From: Ruminococcus flavefaciens
Lineage (GTDB): Bacteria > Bacillota > Clostridia > Oscillospirales > Ruminococcaceae
NCBI GenBank assembly: GCA_002310115.1
Contig: DBYI01000056.1
Span: forward strand, 1 to 27,831
DNA length: 27,831 bases
Direction of reading: 5' to 3'
Position numbers and translations under genes: made by a program. Below the pieces are notes generated by a model. The model was not told where the DNA came from. It ran no database searches and worked only from the letters and a program-made list of their open reading frames with translations. Shown here in pieces: positions 7,201-14,127 of the stretch. The stretch's first letter is position 1. Each line of letters opens with the position of its first letter.

Positions 7201-10093
7201 TGCATCGGCAGCAGAATTGGATTCTTACCTGTCTGAATATTTTGAGGATGGAGAGACTGTTTTCAGAGATTATTCTACTCATAAAATGAAGATATTCTAT
7301 ATGGAAAGAGGCGGAAACGCTTCAAATCTGTATATGAGATTTAACCTTGCAGCTGTAACTCCTGGTCATGTGGTTATGTCAAAAGGTATTAAAGGAGACG
7401 GTGCGGATGAACTTGATACCGACTTTATGGAATATCCTTTTCAGATATACTATACTCTTCCTGACGGTGTAGATGGCGGGCCTGGTGAAGAAAGACTTCT
7501 CGGAAACGATAATGAATATGTTGGAGTATCTTATCAGAATTCAAATCAGCCCGTTACCTTTGTTGAGAAATACAGACCTCCTGGCTTTACAGAAGAACAG
7601 GCTTACAGAAATATTTATTTCATCAATCCTTCAAAGAATGCGGAGATATCGTTTCCTGATAATACTATCAACTATAGAATAGTAGAGTGTGCCGTTGACA
7701 GTACGGTTTATAGCTCTGTAAAGATAAATGGTGAGGAAGTGCCATCCAGCAGGGTAGAAGTTAAGGGCGATCTTAAGAGCTATTCCTCTGAAACAGGTGC
7801 TGCTGACAAGAAACCGAGCATTTCCTTTGATAACTACGTTCAGGATAACGTAATTAAGGACCTTTACTTTACAAAAAAGCTTCTTGATGAGGAAGATCGC
7901 GAGATAACCGACGATCCGGAAACGTTCAGTTTCAGACTTTATATGTCATCGGTGGAAGTTCCTGTGGAAGATATACCACTTGCAAATATGTACAGGTACT
8001 ATGTCCTCAAGGACAGGAAGATATGCATATACGACTACGAAAATGAGGAGTATGTGGTGACTGACCTCATATACAATCATGATGTTGTCAAGGCGGTTGA
8101 TGAGGGACTGATAGAGGGCTACACTCACGATGATATTACATTTTCAACATCAGGTTTCGGAGCTATTGCTAATATTCCTGCTGGTTATACGGTTTGTGTG
8201 CCCGGTCTTCCGGTAGGTTCAGTATTCAAGGTCACTGAGGACGTGAAGACAGGATATGGTCTTATTGGCTATGAACGTGAGAACGGTGAAAAGGTGGAGA
8301 ACGGAATCTCTATACCAATAGCCTCATACAGCGAATACGGCAATAGTCCTCTCAATGTGGGGCTTGTCAATGCTGAGGAAAATCCTCAGATGAATATAAT
8401 TAACAAAAAAGGTTATGGCCTTAATGTCAATAAAAAGTGGAGTGATCTCGATACCACAGTTTCTCATTCGCCTGTTTATGTAGCGGTATATGTGGACGGA
8501 GAGCTCCTTGAGGGTACGGTTAAGCAGATTGCTTCAAACTCACTTTCTGCATACTATTTCTGGACAAGTCTCAAGCCAAATACTGACGGAAGTCAGCGAA
8601 CCGACTTCGAAGGGTATGAGATAAGGGAGGTAATTCTGAGTGGGGAGCCTGTTGTTGCAGATGACGGGACGGTTACTGGCTACAGCTCCATAAAGCAACT
8701 CGGCAGTGGTGAAAAAACAAAGGTGACCGCAACGAGGACGTTTAAAGCAACTCCCGATGGTGAATCCCGTGATAAGGAATACGACTATGTCGTAACTTAT
8801 CGTAAGGGAACTGTTAAAGGGACTTCAAGAACCGATACTATTATAAATAATCGCGAAGGTGGTATCAGTATAAGGCTGTTCAAGTGGGACAGCGACGAGA
8901 CTCTTAGTGGCGGAAGCTTTGATCTTTCATGTAACGGCGTGGTGCTCGGCGAGTATAGTGCCGATAGTAGCGGAACTGTTGCTATGTTGCATAGTTTTGA
9001 AAGAGAAAAGATGTACACTCTTACGCAGAAATCTGCTCCTAAGGGCTATGTCGGCTTGCAGAAGAAGCTATGCTTCAGGATAATGGATGACGATACTATT
9101 GAGCTTTATGAAGGTAATGAGACAACATCATGGGGCGGAAATGACGCTAAGTGGGCAAAATGGAACACAGGCAATAATGGAATAACTGCTTTCGTGGATG
9201 TTTACAACAAGCCATTTAACTTCAAGATAGTCAAGACAGACAGCGAGGATTCTGGGGTAAAACTGGGCTCTGCGCATTTTGCTCTTTACAAACAGGTTCC
9301 GACTACTATAAGCGGCTATGTAAAGAACAAAGATCCTATGACGGGGTTTGAGGATATGGCTACAAAAAATGGTGAGGTTGATGTCTGCGGCGGAAACAGC
9401 GGCAGATATATCGATCCAGGTGCTAAAGGTTCGGTTTACTTCCTCACAGAGATACAAGCACCTTTCAATTATAAACAACTTGAAGAGGATATTATTTTCC
9501 GTATCTCTGCAATAGGAGTTCCGTCGCTGATAAGCGATTCCTATCATGGTCAGCTGGTGCAGACCGAGGAAAGCTATATCTATACCCTAAGCGTTCCGAA
9601 TGTCAAGGATGATGAGTCCCTTGAGTTCCTGACTATCGAGAAGAAGGTAGTGGGAGCTTATGGAAACAGGAACAAGGAATTTACCTTTACTGTGACTGTT
9701 GACAATCCTCAGAACAGTGACGGCTACCAGTGGGCGAAGAACGATGAAGAACAGGTGCTTATGCCTAAGGCAGGTTGCAAGTTTACCATGAAGCACAATG
9801 ATAAGGTTCAGATAGCTCTGCCTAAGAATGTTAGTGTTACCGTAAGTGAAAAGAATGAGCACTATAAGTCAACATTCAAGCGCGATGATGATGCGGCAAA
9901 ACAAACGGATAATGTATCATTTGAGTTTGTCGGTGAAACAAAGCTTGTCGTAACGAACAGGCTAGACGGTGATATTGCTACTGGTATTTCTGATACAATG
10001 AGACGTTCGATTCTACTTATACTTATTCCTGCGTTCCCTTTGGGAATTGCGGTTTGGATGAAGAGAAAAAAGAGGAGTTGTAATAATCCTTAA
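4283..10093 (+). CDS. Giant pilus tip adhesin with fibro-slime domain
   Basis: This 1936-residue protein has a signal peptide (about 1-34). A beta-rich region of possibly trefoil-like repeats (about 170-490) precedes a fibro-slime/PA14-like domain (about 669-1030, core AGDDDFWLYVDDELVLDLGG). Further regions are Ig-like modules (about 1030-1380) and Cna-B/SpaA-like modules near 1381-1520, 1528-1640 and 1647-1772. A last FctA-like module (about 1782-1895) leads to IATGI (1898-1902), a hydrophobic segment and KRKKR. The start is ATG 4283, with GGAGG 11 bases upstream; it overlaps the minor pilin end in ATGATTGA, so translation is probably coupled. Size, many modules and location suggest the ligand-binding tip, equivalent to Cpa although encoded last. 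Fibro-slime domains occur in bacterial surface proteins and are thought to bind carbohydrate; the ligand here is unknown. No thioester motif was recognised. Confidence 0.8.
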   Translation: MIDLKKHIVSASCAVSIVLSAVLNPFFSVSLAADNIESTSSEAAINDGNLTQQSFEVYPSEENQERIITLSGEMPEGVVPEAVDVSDEHEGIVAYDISIFDGDVEYQPDKEHPVYVEINDPSISENGDIELWHISDDGERERITDVTVLDGRLSFYALSFSVYEIVGADAGQAEWTQIKTVQELTNFDINSNGFRITSGGGIFYFDDVLISDSDNRVGIAKTKNVAEAVEYYIEKVSGSSDQFYLFCDPSRKKYIKCYVNTAGKGCLTLVTDETERTAFTASTNGDGEFQFCKKIGNTNWFINMQGGANGKRYCAFNTKDDTNNYLVLYTKKYEDDPCGLHGKSYGLFHYTENATSGNAFMSTGDSHSLVKLVLKANENNRILYVDQDNEIDRWEFEYESDGKYLIYTENANGRMYLCADGDGISTVTNSDSADRFNIESDASNRIRIKSNGVYLTYEADNEGFGITSDGSKSETWMWLLDRAELEEKDLISFSADRVSVSDIKDGDKVIVYIRIWNEADLRYDMYAVDYNGTLYPCYASGGKIMWLGDGTCSMEWKFKEYLDPVTKQPNYYYELYNPYSEKYIAPQFTNQQVLSEEPIGINMQGRRRGEFYSEIIAWDDARVKYIGMRPNEEKTALEPCSQAVSYPFYFATLEELNLSDKLHEVPTIDNNEFGIKMKMVNFDAVSGYNYGGPLAGTITSDYFGGKASTDDLVTGLLSTNLKENGYPDIAGPSSNKNIGKDLAGAFSSESGARTVNHLFLEKVYHSSGYFEFDSCQNFATLKKTDDEGNIVFNENTNNNETDFKVYRELGTHDHSKSESLKHGQFFPYDTIKPGVYSAEGNNPVNLYSNMRKELSKDDPRKYEQLHKIQNEDNKQADFYFGMEMEASFVQTPSGLDAWGHDIIFEFAGDDDFWLYVDDELVLDLGGTHSALMGKVNFRTGVVTYDNDKTHSDNMKTKTLREIFADNFKKRNPNASAAELDSYLSEYFEDGETVFRDYSTHKMKIFYMERGGNASNLYMRFNLAAVTPGHVVMSKGIKGDGADELDTDFMEYPFQIYYTLPDGVDGGPGEERLLGNDNEYVGVSYQNSNQPVTFVEKYRPPGFTEEQAYRNIYFINPSKNAEISFPDNTINYRIVECAVDSTVYSSVKINGEEVPSSRVEVKGDLKSYSSETGAADKKPSISFDNYVQDNVIKDLYFTKKLLDEEDREITDDPETFSFRLYMSSVEVPVEDIPLANMYRYYVLKDRKICIYDYENEEYVVTDLIYNHDVVKAVDEGLIEGYTHDDITFSTSGFGAIANIPAGYTVCVPGLPVGSVFKVTEDVKTGYGLIGYERENGEKVENGISIPIASYSEYGNSPLNVGLVNAEENPQMNIINKKGYGLNVNKKWSDLDTTVSHSPVYVAVYVDGELLEGTVKQIASNSLSAYYFWTSLKPNTDGSQRTDFEGYEIREVILSGEPVVADDGTVTGYSSIKQLGSGEKTKVTATRTFKATPDGESRDKEYDYVVTYRKGTVKGTSRTDTIINNREGGISIRLFKWDSDETLSGGSFDLSCNGVVLGEYSADSSGTVAMLHSFEREKMYTLTQKSAPKGYVGLQKKLCFRIMDDDTIELYEGNETTSWGGNDAKWAKWNTGNNGITAFVDVYNKPFNFKIVKTDSEDSGVKLGSAHFALYKQVPTTISGYVKNKDPMTGFEDMATKNGEVDVCGGNSGRYIDPGAKGSVYFLTEIQAPFNYKQLEEDIIFRISAIGVPSLISDSYHGQLVQTEESYIYTLSVPNVKDDESLEFLTIEKKVVGAYGNRNKEFTFTVTVDNPQNSDGYQWAKNDEEQVLMPKAGCKFTMKHNDKVQIALPKNVSVTVSEKNEHYKSTFKRDDDAAKQTDNVSFEFVGETKLVVTNRLDGDIATGISDTMRRSILLILIPAFPLGIAVWMKRKKRSCNNP

Positions 10094-10129
10094 GCTTAAG
10101 TAATGCTTTTGCAAATTATAATTAATTTT

Positions 10130-10160
10130 GGGACCCCTTAGTTGGTGTCCCTTTTGTTTT
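10130..10160 (+). terminator. Terminator of the pilus operon
   Basis: GGGACCCC pairs with GGTGTCCC around a short loop, followed by TTTTGTTTTATTTT. It lies 37 bp after the tip adhesin stop. Confidence 0.8.
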
Positions 10161-10219
10161 ATTTTAGGGGTGTAATATGCTTTGATAACAAATATATGTG
10201 ATGTGTTGGTTGATTATTG

Positions 10220-10240
10220 GTTATAGGCAAAATCTATAAC
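10220..10240. promoter_or_regulatory. Operator-like inverted repeat upstream of metY promoter
   Basis: GTTATAG (10220-10226) and CTATAAC (10234-10240) are perfect 7-bp arms around a 7-bp centre, 20 bp upstream of the -35. The placement fits a regulator site; the regulator is unknown. Confidence 0.35.
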
Positions 10241-10260
10241 TCGTAATGACATTTATGGAT

Positions 10261-10289
10261 TAGACAAATACACAAAACAGATGTATAAT
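10261..10289 (+). promoter_or_regulatory. Promoter of the small ORF and metY
   Basis: TAGACA (10261-10266), 17 bp, TATAAT (10284-10289). The predicted transcript starts near 10296, with the small ORF at its 5' end and metY after it. Confidence 0.6.
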
Positions 10290-10319
10290 ATAGGCATACC
10301 GAGAGAAAGGAGAGGTACA

Positions 10320-10400
10320 ATGAAAAAAATGAATATTCTTGAACTTCTTCGTTCTATTATCAGAGGAAGAGATCGAATGTGCGATGGTCGATGTTTCTGA
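10320..10400 (+). CDS. Small ORF, 26 residues, possible Cys/Met-sensing leader peptide
   Basis: An ATG at 10320 follows AGGAGAGG with good spacing, and the frame closes at TGA 10398. The peptide is basic, has three Met codons and ends in RMCDGRCF, so two of its last six codons are Cys. It lies on the same predicted transcript as a sulfur amino-acid gene and ends 63 bp before it. Leader peptides rich in the regulated amino acid are a known way to tune biosynthetic genes, so this is a candidate; however no competing terminator hairpin was seen. It could instead be an independent small peptide. Confidence 0.45.
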   Translation: MKKMNILELLRSIIRGRDRMCDGRCF

Positions 10401-10463
10401 TAAAAACTTATGTGATCAAATCATTATAAATATAATATAAAGAGATTTCAGGAGGAAATTACG

Positions 10464-11753
10464 ATGGCTAATAATAAATTGCATTTTGAGACACTTCAGC
10501 TCCATGTTGGACAGGAGCAAGCTGACCCGGCAACAGACGCAAGGGCAGTTCCGATTTATGCGACGACTTCTTACGTTTTTCATGACTCACAACACGCTGC
10601 CGACCGCTTCGGCCTTAAGGATGCAGGCAATATATACGGCAGACTGACAAATTCCACACAGGATGTTTTTGAGAAGCGCGTTGCTGCTCTAGAGGGTGGT
10701 GTTGCGGCTCTTGCAACAGCTTCTGGTGCTGCAGCTATAACCTACACTATCCAGGCTCTTGCTAAGGCAGGTGAGAATATCGTAGCATCAAAGACTATCT
10801 ATGGCGGTACCTATAATCTTCTTGCTCATACTCTTCCGCTTTACGGCATTACCACCAAATTCGCAGATCCTGACGTTGAGGGAAGTTTCGAGGCGGCTAT
10901 CGACGAAAACACAAAGGCTCTGTATATCGAGACTCTCGGCAATCCGAACTCCAATGTTATTGATATTGAGAAGATTGCAAAGATAGCTCATGCACACGGT
11001 ATTCCACTCGTTGTAGACAACACTTTTGCTACTCCTTATCTTGTGAGACCAATAGAGTACAGTGCTGATATCGTTGTACATTCGGCTACTAAGTTCATCG
11101 GTGGTCACGGTACTGCAATCGGAGGAATAATCGTTGACAGCGGAAATTATGACTGGGCTAAGTCAAAACGTTATCCCTGGATATCCGAGCCGAATCCGAG
11201 CTATCACGGCGTAAGCTTTACAGAAGCAGCTGGCCCTGCCGCTTTCGTTACATATATACGTGCTATACTTCTACGCGATACGGGAGCTACTCTTTCTCCT
11301 TTTCATGCATTCATTTTCCTGCAGGGACTTGAAACTCTTTCGCTCCGTGTTGAACGTCATACTTCAAATGCCAAGAGCATTGTGGAGTACCTTGCAAATC
11401 ATCCACAGGTTGAAGCAGTTCATCATCCATCACTCAGCTCTGAGCCGAGCCATGAGGTGTATAAAAAATACTTCCCTAACGGAGGAGGAAGTATTTTCAC
11501 ATTCGATATTAAGGGGACTGAGGATGATGCTAAGAAATTCATTGACAATCTTGAGATATTCTCGCTCCTGGCCAATGTTGCAGATGTTAAGTCTCTGGTT
11601 ATCCATCCAGCATCAACTACGCACTCTCAGTTGACAGAGTCTGAGCTTGCAGAACAGGGCATAAAGCCTACTACTATTCGTCTTTCAATAGGTACAGAAC
11701 ATATAGACGATCTTATCTCCGCTCTCGACGGCGCATTCAAGGCTATAAAGTAA
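10464..11753 (+). CDS. metY: O-acetylhomoserine aminocarboxypropyltransferase (sulfhydrylase)
   Basis: This 429-residue PLP enzyme of the Cys/Met metabolism family makes homocysteine from O-acetylhomoserine and sulfide. Length and sequence match the MetY/Met17 branch: the N-terminal FETLQLHVGQEQADPATDA, YGRLTNSTQDVFEKRVAALEGG, the substrate-side VVDNTFATPYL, and the PLP lysine Lys210 in HSATKFIGGHGT. The C-terminal part contains HPASTTHSQL and RLSIGTEH, which bind the substrate carboxylate in this family. The start ATG follows AGGAGG by six bases. It is a single gene between a small ORF and a terminator shared with the convergent cotH-like gene. Minor use as O-acetylserine sulfhydrylase is possible. 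Confidence 0.93.
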   Translation: MANNKLHFETLQLHVGQEQADPATDARAVPIYATTSYVFHDSQHAADRFGLKDAGNIYGRLTNSTQDVFEKRVAALEGGVAALATASGAAAITYTIQALAKAGENIVASKTIYGGTYNLLAHTLPLYGITTKFADPDVEGSFEAAIDENTKALYIETLGNPNSNVIDIEKIAKIAHAHGIPLVVDNTFATPYLVRPIEYSADIVVHSATKFIGGHGTAIGGIIVDSGNYDWAKSKRYPWISEPNPSYHGVSFTEAAGPAAFVTYIRAILLRDTGATLSPFHAFIFLQGLETLSLRVERHTSNAKSIVEYLANHPQVEAVHHPSLSSEPSHEVYKKYFPNGGGSIFTFDIKGTEDDAKKFIDNLEIFSLLANVADVKSLVIHPASTTHSQLTESELAEQGIKPTTIRLSIGTEHIDDLISALDGAFKAIK

Positions 11754-11760
11754 AATAAAG

Positions 11761-11798
11761 TTAAGGTTGCATAGATGTGTTATGCAGCCTTAAAATTT
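11761..11798. terminator. Bidirectional terminator between metY and the CotH-like gene
   Basis: TTAAGGTTGCATA (11761-11773) pairs with TATGCAGCCTTAA (11781-11793) around a 7-nt loop, with a T-rich stretch on the plus side and A/T-rich sequence on the other. The genes on both sides converge on it. Confidence 0.7.
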
Positions 11799-11803
11799 TG
11801 TGA

Positions 11804-13408
11804 TCATTTATGCCACTGAGAGTTCAGAAATTCAATCCTGTTTTGAAGCCAATTAAGCAGATATTCTGCAGAAGCTTTTTCGGTATTTGTTTTTATTTCG
11901 GTGGGAGATAATTCCGACTCAAAAAATCTCTTATCAGTGTTGTTTTCCCATTTTTTATAATTTTTTTCAAACTCTTGTTCTAGAACTTCCTTATCTGACT
12001 CAATCATCTGGCATACACGCGTGAATACGCCGTTATCATAAGCTTTTGTCCATTTTTCCTTTATTATATCCTGATACCAGTCCTCATAGGCAAGGAGTGC
12101 AAACCATGGATTTATACTGTCGTTTCCTTGATCTGGATCGGGAACTATATTTGAGGCGTAAAATCCTTGACCATCAACACAGCGCGGTCTGTTGCCCATT
12201 GAGGAGTCAAAGTCCCAGGGAGCTTCAAATGTGAGGCGTTTTGTATGCGCCGGAGTAAAATCAATATCCATGTAAAAGCTTGACCATGAAACGTCGGCAT
12301 CGCAGGCAAGCTCGTGGATAATATACATATCCGCAAGGGAATCCACGTCAACGACCTTTTCTACAGCTTGCTGAGGCTTTAATTCACTGCTTTCAATTAT
12401 TTTTTCGTTTTTATCGTCAAAAACATAGGCTTTATGGTTATAAGCGGCTTCGTACATTATTCTGTAGACGTTGTTTATATAGTTTGCAATGAAATCGTGC
12501 TGTTCCTGAGAGTAGATGTCGCTCTTTATTGTGAAGCCAATCTCTTTTGCCAGATTGCTGTATGACTTGCCGAGACACTGTATGGTTTTTCCACTTCCGC
12601 CTTTCCCGTCATATGGCTTTAGAGGAGCGTTGTCGGCGTAGTCGATAGGGAATTTGTGCAGTTCGTCCTCGTTTTCAAAGTAACCGTCAAACTCTAGAAA
12701 ATAGCCGATATCTGTGCCGATGTAGCCGGCTTTCGGCTTGGTTACGTTTACTCGTTTTTTGCTTTCCTCCTGCATTTCAGTTAGCAAGTACAGTCCCATA
12801 TATTCGCCGTTAACTTCAACCTGAACGAAATCCGCATCAGCTGCATAGAGACCGTCTGCGCCGAGAATATGGCGGGCTGCATAAAGCGTTGCTTTGTTCC
12901 TCAGCATGGAGCAGTCTTTGTATTCGGCAAGAAGAAGCCAGTTCTTGAAAGCGGCTCCTTCGTTAAGACCGAGAACATTTTGCTTTTCGGCAAATTTTAT
13001 TCTGAGAGGCTTTTTAGGATATAAAGTTGTCCAGTTTCCACGTACTTTTATTTGGCCGTCAACTTGTGAGAGCTGCATATTGCCGTCAGAGCATGTGAGA
13101 GATACATAGCAGTCCTCGTAATACGGGGCAGGAACTTTAAATCCTATTACTTCCGCAACATGAGGAGCTATAGGTTCCTTGATGAACGCCATTACGTTCT
13201 TAGTTTTCCTTTTTGTTTCAATTGAAATAACAGGGAGCGGAACTGTTTCGGCTTCATATGAGTCTGTAGCATTGAGAACAGCTTCGTAGGAAACGGTTCT
13301 TTTTGATTTTTTATCTTTTTTTTCAAGCTTCTTTTCAGAAGTGCAGCCAAAAAGCATTGCTGCAACAAGTGAAAGAGAAATAACTTTGCAGATAGTATTC
13401 ATATTCAT
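11804..13408 (-). CDS. CotH kinase-family lipoprotein
   Basis: This protein of about 534 residues has a lipoprotein signal (MLFGC, Cys22) and a Lys-rich linker, then a CotH domain. Family features are IKVRGNWTTLYPKKPLRIKF, the NEYMGLYLLTE-type strand (here NGEYMGLYLLTEMQEE) and the acidic EAPWDFDSSMGN (Trp398-Asp399-Phe400-Asp401), which binds metal in CotH kinases. In Bacillus, CotH phosphorylates spore coat proteins; in ruminococci, secreted CotH proteins occur with surface and cellulosome-like components, so a surface substrate is likely but unknown. The start was placed at ATG 13408; TTG 13411 and ATG 13402 are also possible and none has a clear ribosome binding site. The reason is visible: an IS200/IS605-family remnant begins within about ten bases of the start, and the likely native promoter (14049-14077) lies beyond it. 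Confidence 0.8.
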   Translation of the reverse strand: MNMNTICKVISLSLVAAMLFGCTSEKKLEKKDKKSKRTVSYEAVLNATDSYEAETVPLPVISIETKRKTKNVMAFIKEPIAPHVAEVIGFKVPAPYYEDCYVSLTCSDGNMQLSQVDGQIKVRGNWTTLYPKKPLRIKFAEKQNVLGLNEGAAFKNWLLLAEYKDCSMLRNKATLYAARHILGADGLYAADADFVQVEVNGEYMGLYLLTEMQEESKKRVNVTKPKAGYIGTDIGYFLEFDGYFENEDELHKFPIDYADNAPLKPYDGKGGSGKTIQCLGKSYSNLAKEIGFTIKSDIYSQEQHDFIANYINNVYRIMYEAAYNHKAYVFDDKNEKIIESSELKPQQAVEKVVDVDSLADMYIIHELACDADVSWSSFYMDIDFTPAHTKRLTFEAPWDFDSSMGNRPRCVDGQGFYASNIVPDPDQGNDSINPWFALLAYEDWYQDIIKEKWTKAYDNGVFTRVCQMIESDKEVLEQEFEKNYKKWENNTDKRFFESELSPTEIKTNTEKASAEYLLNWLQNRIEFLNSQWHK

Positions 13409-13526
13409 CAATAGGCGGCAGGATGCCTCGACCTCTTAGGTCGGGGAGGAATGCCGTTTCCCCCTTTCAATATTATAACTTTTAGTTTTCTCTTGACAAT
13501 CACGAAATATATTATACAGTATATTT

Positions 13527-13872
13527 GTGAAAAGAGGTAAAACAGTCAATACTTTGCATGGCAGAATCAAATTAACATACTGTTCAAAAGGTATGGAAAA
13601 ATATTTTGATAAAGGAATTTACAAATTTGAAACAAAAACTTATCTATAAAGCAGTGCGGCATCACGACAAAGTGATTAAAGTAAATCCTGCTTATACAAG
13701 TCAATGCTGTCCAATGTGTGGACATACAGAAAAAGCAAATCGTAATAAGAAAATATATCTGTTCTGTTGTAAAAATTGTGGTTATAAGTCAAATGATGAC
13801 CGTATAGGTGAAATGAATCTGTATCGTATTGGAATTGATTATTTAGTATCTGATACAGTTACAGCAGAGTAA
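13527..13872 (+). pseudogene. tnpB: tnpB remnant (internal deletion and frameshift)
   Basis: A first fragment (GTG 13527 to stop near 13647) reads VKRGKTVNTLHGRIKLTYC and then EKYFDKGIYKFETKTYL, resembling the middle of TnpB. The reading then shifts frame near 13620 into a C-terminal fragment with VNPAYTSQCCPMCGHTEK, a second zinc pair CKNCGY, and DDRIGEMNL with the last RuvC Asp. Most of the RuvC domain is missing, so no active nuclease is made. Intact TnpB is about 370-400 residues; under 120 remain. The zinc-finger fragment from about 13620 to 13872 is the best preserved part. Confidence 0.85.
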
Positions 13873-14037
13873 ATCTTTGCTGTAAGGGGCGTTGTCAACC
13901 GTCCCACGGTGTTACATCAGTTTGTCTTATGGCATTATAAAGAGGTAGGAGATTGTAAAAATCGTTTGCACTACTGGATAGTGACAAGCCCCCACTTCTT
14001 AGCGAACGAAGTGTGCGTAAGTGGGGGGAGTTGAATA
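13873..14037 (+). ncRNA. Possible omega-RNA (reRNA) remnant at the element's right end
   Basis: In TnpB elements the guide scaffold RNA covers the 3' end of tnpB and the right end. Here that segment keeps GC-rich paired sequence (for instance CCGTCCCACGG at about 13899-13909) and the right-end hairpin at 13989-14027, ending in GGGGGGAGTTGA. The bases after it would be the guide. Expression is unproven, and without a complete TnpB any activity would need a protein from elsewhere. Confidence 0.35.
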
Positions 14038-14048
14038 CATGCATGATA

Positions 14049-14077
14049 ATTATATCATATAGTGCTTTGAATGGCAA
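14049..14077 (-). promoter_or_regulatory. Probable original promoter of the CotH-like gene
   Basis: On the minus strand TTGCCA (14077-14072), 17 bp, TATAAT (14054-14049) points toward the CotH-like gene but is separated from it by the ~625-bp IS remnant. No other minus-strand gene lies between. Confidence 0.55.
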
Positions 14078-14097
14078 TAGTATTCCGCTAAAAGCGC

Positions 14098-14124
14098 AAA
14101 AAACGGAGCGTTGCTCCGTTTTTT
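14098..14124. terminator. Terminator of the EAL-protein gene
   Basis: AAAAAACGGAGC (14098-14109) and GCTCCGTTTTTT (14113-14124) form a perfect 12-bp hairpin with a 3-nt loop. It starts three bases past the stop codon of the minus-strand gene ending at 14128, and has T-runs on both strands. Confidence 0.9.
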
Positions 14125-14127
14125 AGT

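Larger units (their letters stand above)
10094..10463 (+). other. Intergenic region between pilus operon and metY
   Basis: It holds the pilus terminator (10130-10160), an inverted repeat GTTATAG/CTATAAC (10220-10240), a promoter (10261-10289), a 26-codon small ORF (10320-10400) and the metY ribosome binding site (10451-10456). No terminator hairpin is visible between the small ORF and metY. Confidence 0.7.
13413..14037 (+). mobile_element. Decayed IS200/IS605-family element
   Basis: The left end carries a small hairpin CGACC-TCTTA-GGTCG inside GC-rich sequence (about 13428-13445). The right end carries a long hairpin, CCCCCACTT (13989-13997) against AAGTGGGGG (14019-14027), closing with GGGGGGAGTTGA. 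These subterminal hairpins without inverted terminal repeats are typical of IS200/IS605 elements. Inside are fragments of tnpB only; no tnpA is left. Boundaries are approximate because this family makes no target duplication. The element separates the CotH-like gene from its probable promoter. Confidence 0.75.

Noticed and set aside
13606..13872. Intact small zinc-finger protein
   Set aside because: Sequence is clearly the C-terminal end of TnpB, preceded by another TnpB fragment in a different frame and flanked by IS605-type end hairpins.
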